DNA of 8,639 bases from Planctomycetota bacterium (GTDB lineage Bacteria > Planctomycetota > Phycisphaerae > WQYP01): assembly GCA_021828935.1 (NCBI GenBank), contig JAJZCU010000065.1, forward strand, positions 1 to 8,639, written 5' to 3'. The notes below the pieces were generated by a model. That model did not search any database. It saw only the letters and a list, made by a program, of their open reading frames with translations, and was not told the DNA's origin. Made by a program: the position numbers and the translations under genes. Shown in pieces: positions 1 through 5,831 of this stretch; position 1 is the stretch's first letter, and every line of letters begins with the position of its first letter.

Positions 1-9
1 TTTATTGGC

Positions 10-687
10 ATGTGCGGTATCATGGTCCAAGAATGCACCGTTAAGTTGGCGCGATGCCGGGCGGCGCTGCCTCTCTGCGCCGCGTTGGCCACGCTGATGC
101 TGGGCGGCTGTCAGGTCGCGTATCTTTTGTTCGGCCAGGGCAGGCAGGCGGCGGCGTTTAAACTGCCCAAAGACGTGCGCGTTCTGGTGCTGGTCGATGC
201 CGCGCCCAATAGTGGCATGCCCATTTCGCTGCCCCGGCGCCTGGGGCGAAGGATCGCGGTCCGGCTTTTTCACCACAAGGTGGAGACGGATTTTGTTCCG
301 CAATACCGGGTGATGGCGTTGCGACGCGCGGTACCGGCGTTTGCCCATTGGTCCATTGCCAAGGTCGCCCGGAAATTTGATACAAACCTTGTTATTTATG
401 TGTTCGTGCGCCATTTTACGGTGCAGTTGGCCAGTGATAACCAAGTCACCGATGGCGCTGCGACCGCGGAAGTCAAAGTGGTCAGCGCCGATGGGCAACG
501 TCTTTGGCCGGTGCGGCCCCCGGGGGAACACCCGGTGACGGCCGTGGTGCGTTCGGGCCTGGCACGCGACCAGAGCGTCAGCCAGGTGCGGAGCCATTTG
601 CTTACCGTGCTGGCTCGGCGTACGTCGCAACTGTTTTATTCCTATGAAATACGCAGCCAGCCGCGCATGCCTCATCCGCAAAAGTGA
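10..687 (+). CDS. Putative planctomycetal outer-surface lipoprotein, unknown function
   Basis: Predicted exported lipoprotein of 225 residues. A basic stretch (K12-R18) leads into a hydrophobic segment of about residues 19-33 ending in a lipobox, L-M-L-G-G-C, with C34 as the likely lipidated residue. The mature part has a 'VRVLVLVD' beta strand near residues 56-63, a VRLFHHK segment, a 'NLVIYVFVRHF' strand and an 'RLWPVRPPGEHPV' stretch near 164-176. That arrangement resembles a family of lipoproteins of unknown role that I recall from planctomycete genomes (RLWP then G-Y-P-V). The frame is open to base 1, so the true start could lie upstream of the window; ATG 22 is an alternative that gives a better-sized signal peptide. 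No strong ribosome binding site precedes either ATG. The stop lies 170 bases before the preferred start of the next gene on the same strand. The gene and lipoprotein calls are fairly sure; the biochemical role is unknown. Confidence 0.8.
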   Translation: MCGIMVQECTVKLARCRAALPLCAALATLMLGGCQVAYLLFGQGRQAAAFKLPKDVRVLVLVDAAPNSGMPISLPRRLGRRIAVRLFHHKVETDFVPQYRVMALRRAVPAFAHWSIAKVARKFDTNLVIYVFVRHFTVQLASDNQVTDGAATAEVKVVSADGQRLWPVRPPGEHPVTAVVRSGLARDQSVSQVRSHLLTVLARRTSQLFYSYEIRSQPRMPHPQK

Positions 688-857
688 CATGGTTGCCATT
701 TTCCACGGCGCCGCCGATGGCCCGAAGACTGCCCACGCCGAAGAACAGGAACACCGCCGTGCCAGGAGGCGCTTTTCATTGTGAATCATTGCGGCGCCGC
801 CGCGAGCATTTCGCGCTGCTCACGCGCCTGCGACGCATGCAGGAGTCAAACAGTCCG

Positions 858-1466
858 ATGTGCGACCCTCTGCGCGCGGGGGTGCTGGATTTTATCGACC
901 GCTGGTTGCCCGTGAGCATACCGGTGGAGCCCACTGACGCGGCCACCGGCCACCCGGCCCCCCATTGTTTTTCCGGGGAACAATTGCGCGCCCGAATTCT
1001 CGATGCCACCCAGGCCGTGCGGCGGTCAGGCCAGAAAGGCCTGGCCCTGCACAATGCGATCCAGCGGCGCGTGGCGGCAATGGGCATGGAATTTGGCTTC
1101 CGCGGGGTTCTGGAGTCTGCCATCTGTCTGCCTGTCCGTGGCGGTTCCGGCGGAGCGGTGGAATGCGGCAATCACGGGGCTGCCTCCGGCACTCGACGTT
1201 GTCGCGTGGATGTGGCATGGGCCCTGCGACGCGATGTGGCCGCCGTGTTCGAAATCGACAGCACCGTCAAGGCGCATTCATTTGACAAACTCATGGCCGC
1301 CGCCGCTCCGTTCAAGTGCTGGATCTATTTTGGACCCAACCGTTGGGCCTTCAAAGAATTCGTGCGACGAAACGACCCAGTCGGCGAAATTCTCAGCGTG
1401 GCGGCGCCGCACGGGTTTACGCCATCGGGCGCGGCAGAACATTTTCGCGAACGCGCGGCAGTTTAG
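858..1466 (+). CDS. Protein with a PD-(D/E)XK nuclease-like C-terminal region
   Basis: About 203 residues from ATG 858. The middle reads ALHNAIQRRVAAMG..FGFRGVLE (around residues 63-86), a helix plus strand of the type often seen before VDV-containing endonuclease-fold cores. Next comes RVDVAW with D118, then 'VAAVFEIDSTVKAHSFDKL' with E132, D134 and K138, and a strand KCWIYFG. The order helix-E, D-V, E-x-D, helix, WIYFG fits the restriction-endonuclease-like fold seen in many uncharacterised and restriction-associated proteins. It lacks a textbook E-x-K: the position after E132-I is D134, so activity is uncertain. The start is ambiguous. The frame is open back to GTG 684, which overlaps the preceding stop codon by four bases, and ATG 837 is also possible. 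I chose ATG 858 because AGGAG lies at 841-845, though the 12-base spacing is long. No adjacent methyltransferase was seen. The nuclease fold is an inference from motifs. Confidence 0.68.
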   Translation: MCDPLRAGVLDFIDRWLPVSIPVEPTDAATGHPAPHCFSGEQLRARILDATQAVRRSGQKGLALHNAIQRRVAAMGMEFGFRGVLESAICLPVRGGSGGAVECGNHGAASGTRRCRVDVAWALRRDVAAVFEIDSTVKAHSFDKLMAAAAPFKCWIYFGPNRWAFKEFVRRNDPVGEILSVAAPHGFTPSGAAEHFRERAAV

Positions 1467-1471
1467 TCCCC

Positions 1472-1489
1472 CGGCGCAAGCTTGCACCG
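1472..1489. other. Dyad symmetry element just after the nuclease-like gene
   Basis: CGGCGCAAG meets CTTGCACCG back to back, so eight of nine base pairs match around a central AAGCTT. It begins five bases after the stop codon of the upstream gene and ends 14 bases before the -35 of the next promoter. It could be an operator or a weak transcription-termination hairpin; no T-run follows. Confidence 0.3.
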
Positions 1490-1503
1490 TTGTCAATTTC
1501 CCA

Positions 1504-1532
1504 TTGGACGCACGGCATGATGCCCGTATAAT
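1504..1532 (+). promoter_or_regulatory. Sigma-70-like promoter for the 76-residue gene
   Basis: A perfect -10 hexamer TATAAT (1527-1532) lies 17 bases after TTGGAC (1504-1509), which shares the TTG of the -35 consensus. Predicted transcription starts near 1539, leaving a leader of about 23 bases before ATG 1562. It sits in the gap after the nuclease-like gene, which suggests the genes downstream form their own transcription unit. Confidence 0.5.
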
Positions 1533-1561
1533 TTCAAGCAACTGCGTTTCCTTGGCGGCTT

Positions 1562-1792
1562 ATGATTTTACCGTATTCATCCGACCGTAATGACAACCGG
1601 GAAGATTTTGACGCATGGCGGCAGCGCCTGCTTGATGAAACCAGCCGCTTCATCGAATGGGGGCTGGCTCATCCCGAGGTGGTGCAACAAATTCCCAACG
1701 CGCCGGTTGGAAAGGCCAATTTTTCCACCCGCGCCAGAACCCTTTTTTGGTCGGTGCTCTTTAGCAGCCACTATGGTCCGGCCGAAGATTAA
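1562..1792 (+). CDS. Small hypothetical protein, 76 residues
   Basis: I do not recognise the family. The protein is soluble-looking and mostly helical. It has a charged N-terminus (SSDRNDNREDFDAW), an amphipathic helix around residues 19-35 (RQRLLDETSRFIEWGLAHP), a loop with PNAPVGKANF, and a final helix RTLFWSVLFSSHYG. No signal peptide, membrane span or metal motif is visible. The reading is supported by the promoter in front of it and by sensible helix periodicity, and other long frames here look like shadows. The ribosome binding site is weak (GGCGG a few bases before the ATG). It ends 59 bases before the membrane protein gene on the same strand, so the two may be cotranscribed. Confidence 0.6.
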   Translation: MILPYSSDRNDNREDFDAWRQRLLDETSRFIEWGLAHPEVVQQIPNAPVGKANFSTRARTLFWSVLFSSHYGPAED

Positions 1793-1851
1793 CCCGCCGA
1801 CAGCAACGCCAGAGCACAGGCCCGGGGTCGGCCCCATGGAGAACAAGCGTT

Positions 1852-2508
1852 ATGGCCCAAGTCGCCACCGTGAGTCGAATGGAACGCAACAAGCCGCTGT
1901 TTATCGGCCTGCTCTGCGCCATTTTTGCCGTCTGGTTTGCCTACGACGGCTGGCACAATTGGCCATTGCAGGATAACGCCATGGTGCAACGTGTCGTGAA
2001 AAGCCCCAAAGTGATCCGCCGCGATAAGCTGATTTTGCAAAAATGGCCCGGCTACAACCAAGCCACCGGAGCACAAATTTCCCAAGCCGGCCAACTGGTT
2101 CACGAAAATAACTTCAGCGGGTGGCATTCCGCCACGGACGTCGCTTTTCAAAAGGTTATCGTGGTTTTCCTGGCGGCAGTGGCGGTGGGCGCCATCGCCT
2201 GGTACGTGAAGGGCCGCAAACGCCGCATCTCGGCGGACGAGCAGGGCCTATCGCCGGCTGTCGGCAGCGTGATTCCCTGGGATCGCATCACGACAATAGA
2301 CAACACGCGGTGGCCCAAATCACGAATTGTTATAATAACCTATCACGACTCGGCAAACACGCCGCAGAAAATCAAACTTGATGATTATGTGTACGACAAC
2401 CTGCGACCCGTACTCAACGAAATCGCCACACGCGCCACCCTCGCGGCCATGTTGCCGCCGGTGAATGCAGCCTCGCCAGAGACAGCGTCAGAGCCGGCAG
2501 GCCGTTAA
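1852..2508 (+). CDS. Two-helix membrane protein with bacterial PH-like C-terminal domain
   Basis: A 218-residue inner membrane protein. Transmembrane segment 1 covers about residues 15-31 (PLFIGLLCAIFAVWFA). A roughly 70-residue external or loop region follows, then segment 2 at about 101-119 (VIVVFLAAVAVGAIAWYV), and after it the positive GRKRR, which suggests the tail is cytoplasmic. Residues 125-190 read like a small beta-barrel of the bacterial PH type: a SADEQGLSP strand, IPWDRITTID, RWPKSRIVIITY, and KIKLDDYVYDNLRPVLNEI as the closing helix. Proteins with this W-x-x-I-x-x-I-D plus K-L-D-D-Y pattern are common in planctomycetes, but I know of no assigned function. GGAG at 1838-1841 is ten bases before ATG 1852; ATG 1879 is a second candidate start. 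Topology is confident, function unknown. Confidence 0.82.
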   Translation: MAQVATVSRMERNKPLFIGLLCAIFAVWFAYDGWHNWPLQDNAMVQRVVKSPKVIRRDKLILQKWPGYNQATGAQISQAGQLVHENNFSGWHSATDVAFQKVIVVFLAAVAVGAIAWYVKGRKRRISADEQGLSPAVGSVIPWDRITTIDNTRWPKSRIVIITYHDSANTPQKIKLDDYVYDNLRPVLNEIATRATLAAMLPPVNAASPETASEPAGR

Positions 2509-2514
2509 ATTCGC

Positions 2515-2549
2515 GGGCCAAAAGGCCCCAGTCGCCGCATCGCGCGGCG
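2515..2549. terminator. Two short GC hairpins after the membrane protein gene
   Basis: GGGCC-AAAA-GGCCC (2515-2528) is a perfect 5-bp stem with a four-base loop starting seven bases after the stop codon at 2506-2508. It is followed at once by CGCCGC-ATCGC-GCGGCG (2533-2549), a perfect 6-bp stem. Neither has a T-tract, so if this terminates transcription it would be weak or factor-assisted. It may instead stabilise the upstream message or affect the leader of the phosphatase gene. Confidence 0.4.
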
Positions 2550-2612
2550 GGAAACCGTGTGGCGCATCCAAGCGCTTTTGCAAGCACACCCCTTCTGGCG
2601 TACCCTTCACGC

Positions 2613-3674
2613 ATGGCCATTTTCAATCTATTAAAGAACCCGGAAACGTACCAGCCCTGCCGGCAGGACATGCTGGTGGATACGGAGTTTCGCACGTATT
2701 GGCTGCAACATTTTGCGCAGCATTTTGAGATTGTGGCGAAGCTGGCCGTTGAACACTACGGCGCCCACCGGACCGCCGATGTCGATTCGTGTAAGCAGGA
2801 GCTGCGCCGGCAGTTGGACATAACCGGTCAAGATCCAAACCGGTTCGGCGAACTGAACCTGCTGACGCTGGACATGCTCCGCCAGACGGTGCTGCGCGCG
2901 TATAACCTCCCGGACCCATTTAAGACGCTCAAAACCAGGGAAAACGCCGCCATGCTGCGGTTGTATCCACAAATTGTTGCCGAGGCGGACCGCATTGGAG
3001 ATCCCGCCGAAGCCCTGCTGCTGCTGGTGGAAGGCATTTTTGCCGGGAACATTTTTGATCTGGGCGCCAGCAGCACGTCGCAGCTTTTTAGCGCCAACTC
3101 CCCGGATTTCACGCAAATTCGTCGGGATCTGGCGAATAAGCGCCCGTGGTTGGTGGACCATTTCGCGGCCTTTTCTGAACAGTATTTGCGGCGCGGGACG
3201 TACCGCAAGGCCATCTTCTTTCTTGATAACGCCGGCAGCGATGCGGTGCTGGGCGTGTTTCCATTCGCCCGTTTTTTGGCCGCGCGCGGCGCGACCGTCG
3301 TTCTGGCCGCCAATGACCAGCCCGCGCTCAATGATTTAACTTATGAGGAATTGGGGCCGCTGCTGCGGGAGGCCGCCGCGCTGGACCCAACGCTGCGCAA
3401 CCAATTGGAGCGCGGACAGATCGTGCCTTTGAATTCGGGCGGCACTGCGCCATTAATTGACTTGCGCGAAGTGTCTGACGCCTGCAATGCCGCCGCCGCC
3501 GATGCGGATATTGTGTTCCTGGAAGGAATGGGCCGCGGGCTGGAAAGCAACTTCGACGCCGCGTTTACCTGCGATGCGGTAAAATTGTGCATGATTAAAG
3601 AACCCATTGTGGCCCAACGCCTGGGGGGCAAAGTTTTTGACGTGGTATTTCGGTACGACCCGGCGGAGGGATAA
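2613..3674 (+). CDS. DUF89/ARMT1-like phosphatase, PANK4 C-terminal subfamily
   Basis: Predicted metal-dependent damage-control phosphatase of 353 residues, a cytosolic stand-alone counterpart of the phosphatase domain of animal PANK4. PANK4-type enzymes remove phosphate from 4'-phosphopantetheine and damaged forms of it, limiting CoA synthesis from bad precursors. An all-helical N-terminal part (about 1-140) is followed by GNIFD (N146), the strand IFFLDNAGSD with D205, N206 and D210, then VVLAANDQPALND with D241, and LEGMGRGLESNF, then KLCMIKEP and RLGGKVFDVVF near the end. D205, N206 and D241 match the spacing of the metal ligands I recall for human PANK4 (D623, N624, D659). The start at ATG 2613 is chosen because homology-like sequence begins there; GTG 2559 in frame would add 18 unlikely residues. 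Neither start has a good ribosome binding site. Family assignment is strong; the natural substrate in this organism is inferred. Confidence 0.9.
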   Translation: MAIFNLLKNPETYQPCRQDMLVDTEFRTYWLQHFAQHFEIVAKLAVEHYGAHRTADVDSCKQELRRQLDITGQDPNRFGELNLLTLDMLRQTVLRAYNLPDPFKTLKTRENAAMLRLYPQIVAEADRIGDPAEALLLLVEGIFAGNIFDLGASSTSQLFSANSPDFTQIRRDLANKRPWLVDHFAAFSEQYLRRGTYRKAIFFLDNAGSDAVLGVFPFARFLAARGATVVLAANDQPALNDLTYEELGPLLREAAALDPTLRNQLERGQIVPLNSGGTAPLIDLREVSDACNAAAADADIVFLEGMGRGLESNFDAAFTCDAVKLCMIKEPIVAQRLGGKVFDVVFRYDPAEG

Positions 3675-3691
3675 TGCGCACCCGGCCACCG

Positions 3692-3705
3692 CGAGCGACG
3701 GCTCG
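3692..3705. terminator. Hairpin between convergent genes
   Basis: CGAGC-GACG-GCTCG is a perfect 5-bp stem with a four-base loop, 18 bases after the phosphatase stop codon and directly against the stop of the opposing nucleotidyltransferase gene. A second inverted repeat, GATCA-TT-TGATC (3705-3716), follows immediately. The position suggests a shared bidirectional terminator, but there is no clear T-run and the stems are short. Confidence 0.4.
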
Positions 3706-3706
3706 A

Positions 3707-4201
3707 TCATTTGATCTCTCGGCGCAGGGCATAAAGCTGGTGCAATGCGGCCTGGTCCTTTGGCCGGCGCAGGTATTCTTTAATCTTAATCAGGTCGTCA
3801 AGCCCGATCGCACGTATGGCCATTTCCCCGGCCTGAAAAGCAGTTGCATTTGACGACAATTGTTCATACCCGCCGATTGGCTCGACGTAACCAAGCAAAT
3901 CAAAATCTCCTGCCGTGGTGATGAAGGTGAAATTGTTGCCAAGCGCAAGCGATTGGGCATCCAAGCGAAATTGCAGGTCCGGGGGCGCCCCACGCAGGGT
4001 CGGTTTGAGCTCCAGTAGCGCGGACGCCAAGCGGGCCAGGTTTTCCCCGCTTCGCCGATAGCATACGTCCACATCAAGCGTGACGCGTGAGCTGCCGTAC
4101 AATACTTCAGCCTGTCCGCCGATGACAAGAAACTCCACGCCATGGCGCAGGAGAATTTCGCAGATGATTTCAACTTCGCTTTTCTCGGTTCTGTCGGCCA
4201 A
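3707..4201 (-). CDS. Minimal nucleotidyltransferase (MNT/AbiEii-like fold)
   Basis: A 164-residue nucleotidyltransferase-fold protein. Residues 25-48 carry the signature: strand FLVIGG (G28, G29), a helix AEVLYG, then SRVTLDVDVCY, where D43 and D45 would bind the catalytic metal. GDFDLLGY (D99, D101) supplies the candidate third acidic site. The C-terminus reads AIGLDDLIKIKEYLRRPKDQAALHQL, the usual ending of this class (R-P-K-D near 146-149). Such proteins transfer a nucleotide to a partner protein or RNA and are found as single genes, in toxin-antitoxin pairs (AbiE, MNT-HEPN) and in uncharacterised two-gene units. Here its start overlaps the end of the small upstream gene by 32 bases, so translation is probably coupled; only TTGGA, 3 bases away, precedes the ATG. 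No HEPN partner is present. The fold is confident, the target unknown. Confidence 0.85.
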   Translation of the reverse strand: MADRTEKSEVEIICEILLRHGVEFLVIGGQAEVLYGSSRVTLDVDVCYRRSGENLARLASALLELKPTLRGAPPDLQFRLDAQSLALGNNFTFITTAGDFDLLGYVEPIGGYEQLSSNATAFQAGEMAIRAIGLDDLIKIKEYLRRPKDQAALHQLYALRREIK

Positions 4202-4364
4202 TTTCCAATACCCGTAAAAAACTTCGCCTGGCGCGTGACGCTTTCATCAGACGGTCATGCACGCTTAACCGTAAATTTTCACGAATCAGCGACACGTCCA
4301 CACCGTTTTCATCCTGTTCGGCGAAACGCCCAGACCGCTCAAAATAATCCAAAAAATTTTCCAT
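4170..4364 (-). CDS. Small helical partner protein of the nucleotidyltransferase
   Basis: A 64-residue protein, mostly alpha-helical and charged. Its centre, GVDVSLIRENLRLSVHDRLM (residues 23-42), matches the short 'D-[LV]-[ST]-L-I-R-x-[NM]-L-x-L-[ST]-x-x-x-R-L' proteins that I recall sitting directly in front of minimal nucleotidyltransferases in many bacteria. The tail is strongly basic and ends by overlapping the nucleotidyltransferase start. I chose ATG 4364 because a TATAAT stands six bases upstream, placing the predicted transcript start on the ATG itself. ATG 4448 in the same frame would add 28 residues and has GGTGAG five bases before it, only six bases after the GH2 stop codon. A toxin-antitoxin role (target, antitoxin or adaptor) is an inference from layout only. 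Confidence 0.7.
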   Translation of the reverse strand: MENFLDYFERSGRFAEQDENGVDVSLIRENLRLSVHDRLMKASRARRSFLRVLEIGRQNREKRS

Positions 4365-4370
4365 AAAATC

Positions 4371-4376
4371 ATTATA
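4371..4376 (-). promoter_or_regulatory. -10 box placed for a leaderless transcript
   Basis: Reading leftward, TATAAT is followed by GATTTT and then ATG 4364. That puts the usual initiation point, seven bases after the hexamer, on the start codon. No ribosome binding site lies between, and the -35 region 17-18 bases upstream (TTCCCC or GTTCCC) is poor. If real, it drives the small-protein/nucleotidyltransferase pair independently of the GH2 gene. Confidence 0.45.
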
Positions 4377-4454
4377 TCCGTCCGCATATCGCCGGGGAAC
4401 GACATCGCAATGTCCGCGCAGCCCCGCCAGGCCAAATGCTGGAGCCATTAAAAC

Positions 4455-5789
4455 TCACCGCTTAAAATGTCCCAGGGTTGCCCGGCGGATTTGTCTGATG
4501 GGCAGCTTCACCACGGCCCGGTCAAACGTCATTAAGCCGCCCAATTCCTGCTCCTGGTCCATCAATTCGGTAAACACGGCCGCGGAGATGCCCTTGGTAC
4601 GGCGCAACTGGTACGCTTCCTTCCAAAAAAGCCGATAGCGCGCCAAGGCCTGTGCCGTGGTCAGTATCTGGGGACCAGGCCGCAGTGCCGCCCATTCATG
4701 GCCACGGATGTAATTGCGCCCGAACCCGCCAAATTCGCCGCTGATGGCGGCCCGCGTGGCCGTGGGTTTGCGGCTCTCTGGCTGCGGATAGTGGTGCGTG
4801 TCAATGATGTTTCCAACGCCCTTGTCAAACCAGCCGCTGGCGTCATCAACCAGGCGCGATGGATCTGTTTTGTTAATTAATTTGACAAGTTGTGGCGTAT
4901 TATGTTCGCCCCAACCCTCATTGAACAGGGTCCATACCACCACGCTGGGATCATTGCGCAAATCGCGGATCATGGCCAGAAGTTCATGCCTGTACTCCCG
5001 TTTTTCAGCGGCCGTCTGCGGACCATTGGCCGGCCACCAATGCCGCGACGAAAGAATTTCCCGCGAAATGGCCGCCTTCGATGTTCCGGCCTTGGGGGCC
5101 CAGGCCGCGGGCATGTCCTGCCATAACAAAATACCCAGCCGGTCGGCCCAATAATAAAAGCGCAGCGGCTCGACAATCTGATGCACGCGAAACATATTAA
5201 ACCCCATTTTCTTCGCGGCTAAAATATCAAACTTTATGGCGCGGTCCGTCGGCGGCGTGTAGAGGCCGTCGGGCCAGTAGCCTTGGTACAGCGTGCCGCG
5301 CTCAAACAACGGCTTTCCATTCAGCAGCACTTCCGTGTGCCCGCCAGTTCCCGGCCCCACGGAAATCGACCGCATGGCAAAGTAACTATGCACATGGTCG
5401 ATGGGCCTCCCGTGGCGCAGAATTGCGACCGCCATGTGATACAAAAACGGCGACGTCGGCGACCACAGCTTGGGATGTGCAATGTGCAGCGCCAGGGTTT
5501 TTCCCGGTGGTCCAACAACCATTGCCGAGCCCGCAGCCCCCCCGCCCGCCAGCGCCACGAAACGACAACCGGCGGTAGGCCCGCGCGTCCGCACGCGGAC
5601 ATACAACGTTTTCCCTTGAACGTCCGGCGTAATAACCAGGTGCGTGATGCTGGTTTTGCCCACCGGTTCCAGCCAGACCGTGCCCCAAATGCCGCTGCAT
5701 TCGGTAAAGAACATGCCGTGCGGTTGCAGCACCTGCTTGCCGCGCGGCTCAATTTTTTCCCCATCCGGGTCCCACACGCTAATGCGCAC
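4455..5789 (-). CDS. GH2 glycosidase, C-terminal fragment (Ig-like domain and catalytic barrel)
   Basis: The open frame after the TAA. The first usable start is GTG 5789, giving 444 residues with the end of the jelly-roll, the Ig-like domain and the whole catalytic barrel (E291 and E352 in this numbering). GTG 5789 has no ribosome binding site in front of it and would yield a protein without a signal peptide, so independent expression looks unlikely. About 457 codons remain free of stops or shifts, which argues that the lesion is recent or an error. Confidence 0.75.
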   Translation of the reverse strand: MRISVWDPDGEKIEPRGKQVLQPHGMFFTECSGIWGTVWLEPVGKTSITHLVITPDVQGKTLYVRVRTRGPTAGCRFVALAGGGAAGSAMVVGPPGKTLALHIAHPKLWSPTSPFLYHMAVAILRHGRPIDHVHSYFAMRSISVGPGTGGHTEVLLNGKPLFERGTLYQGYWPDGLYTPPTDRAIKFDILAAKKMGFNMFRVHQIVEPLRFYYWADRLGILLWQDMPAAWAPKAGTSKAAISREILSSRHWWPANGPQTAAEKREYRHELLAMIRDLRNDPSVVVWTLFNEGWGEHNTPQLVKLINKTDPSRLVDDASGWFDKGVGNIIDTHHYPQPESRKPTATRAAISGEFGGFGRNYIRGHEWAALRPGPQILTTAQALARYRLFWKEAYQLRRTKGISAAVFTELMDQEQELGGLMTFDRAVVKLPIRQIRRATLGHFKR

Positions 5790-5828
5790 GGTCTGCCGGC
5801 CAGTGGACTTAAGCTGCTTGGTAATATT

Positions 5829-5831
5829 TTA
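5829..5831 (-). other. In-frame ochre stop inside the GH2 gene
   Basis: The codon order is ACG TAA AAT ATT ACC AAG. The TAA sits where a Tyr or Phe is expected in the PF(S/T)-aromatic-D/N-I-T motif, and TAT or TAC to TAA is one base change. No hairpin or slippery run suggesting programmed recoding is obvious downstream. Confidence 0.75.

Noticed and set aside
1003..1590. Long rightward frame overlapping the nuclease-like gene and the intergenic gap.
   Set aside because: Pro/Arg/Ser-rich, low-complexity translation without fold-like patterning; it runs through a promoter and two gene ends, as expected for a shadow frame in GC-rich DNA.
2631..3161. Leftward 176-codon frame inside the phosphatase gene.
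   Set aside because: It lies antisense to a clearly recognisable DUF89 gene and shows no family motif or start signals.
3707..4364. Classical MNT-HEPN toxin-antitoxin pair.
   Set aside because: The small protein lacks the R-x4-6-H HEPN motif and is too short for a HEPN domain; the pairing is of a different kind.
5789..5831. A frameshift or programmed slip joining the two GH2 halves.
   Set aside because: Both halves are in the same frame, so no shift is needed; only one stop codon separates them and there is no slippery run.
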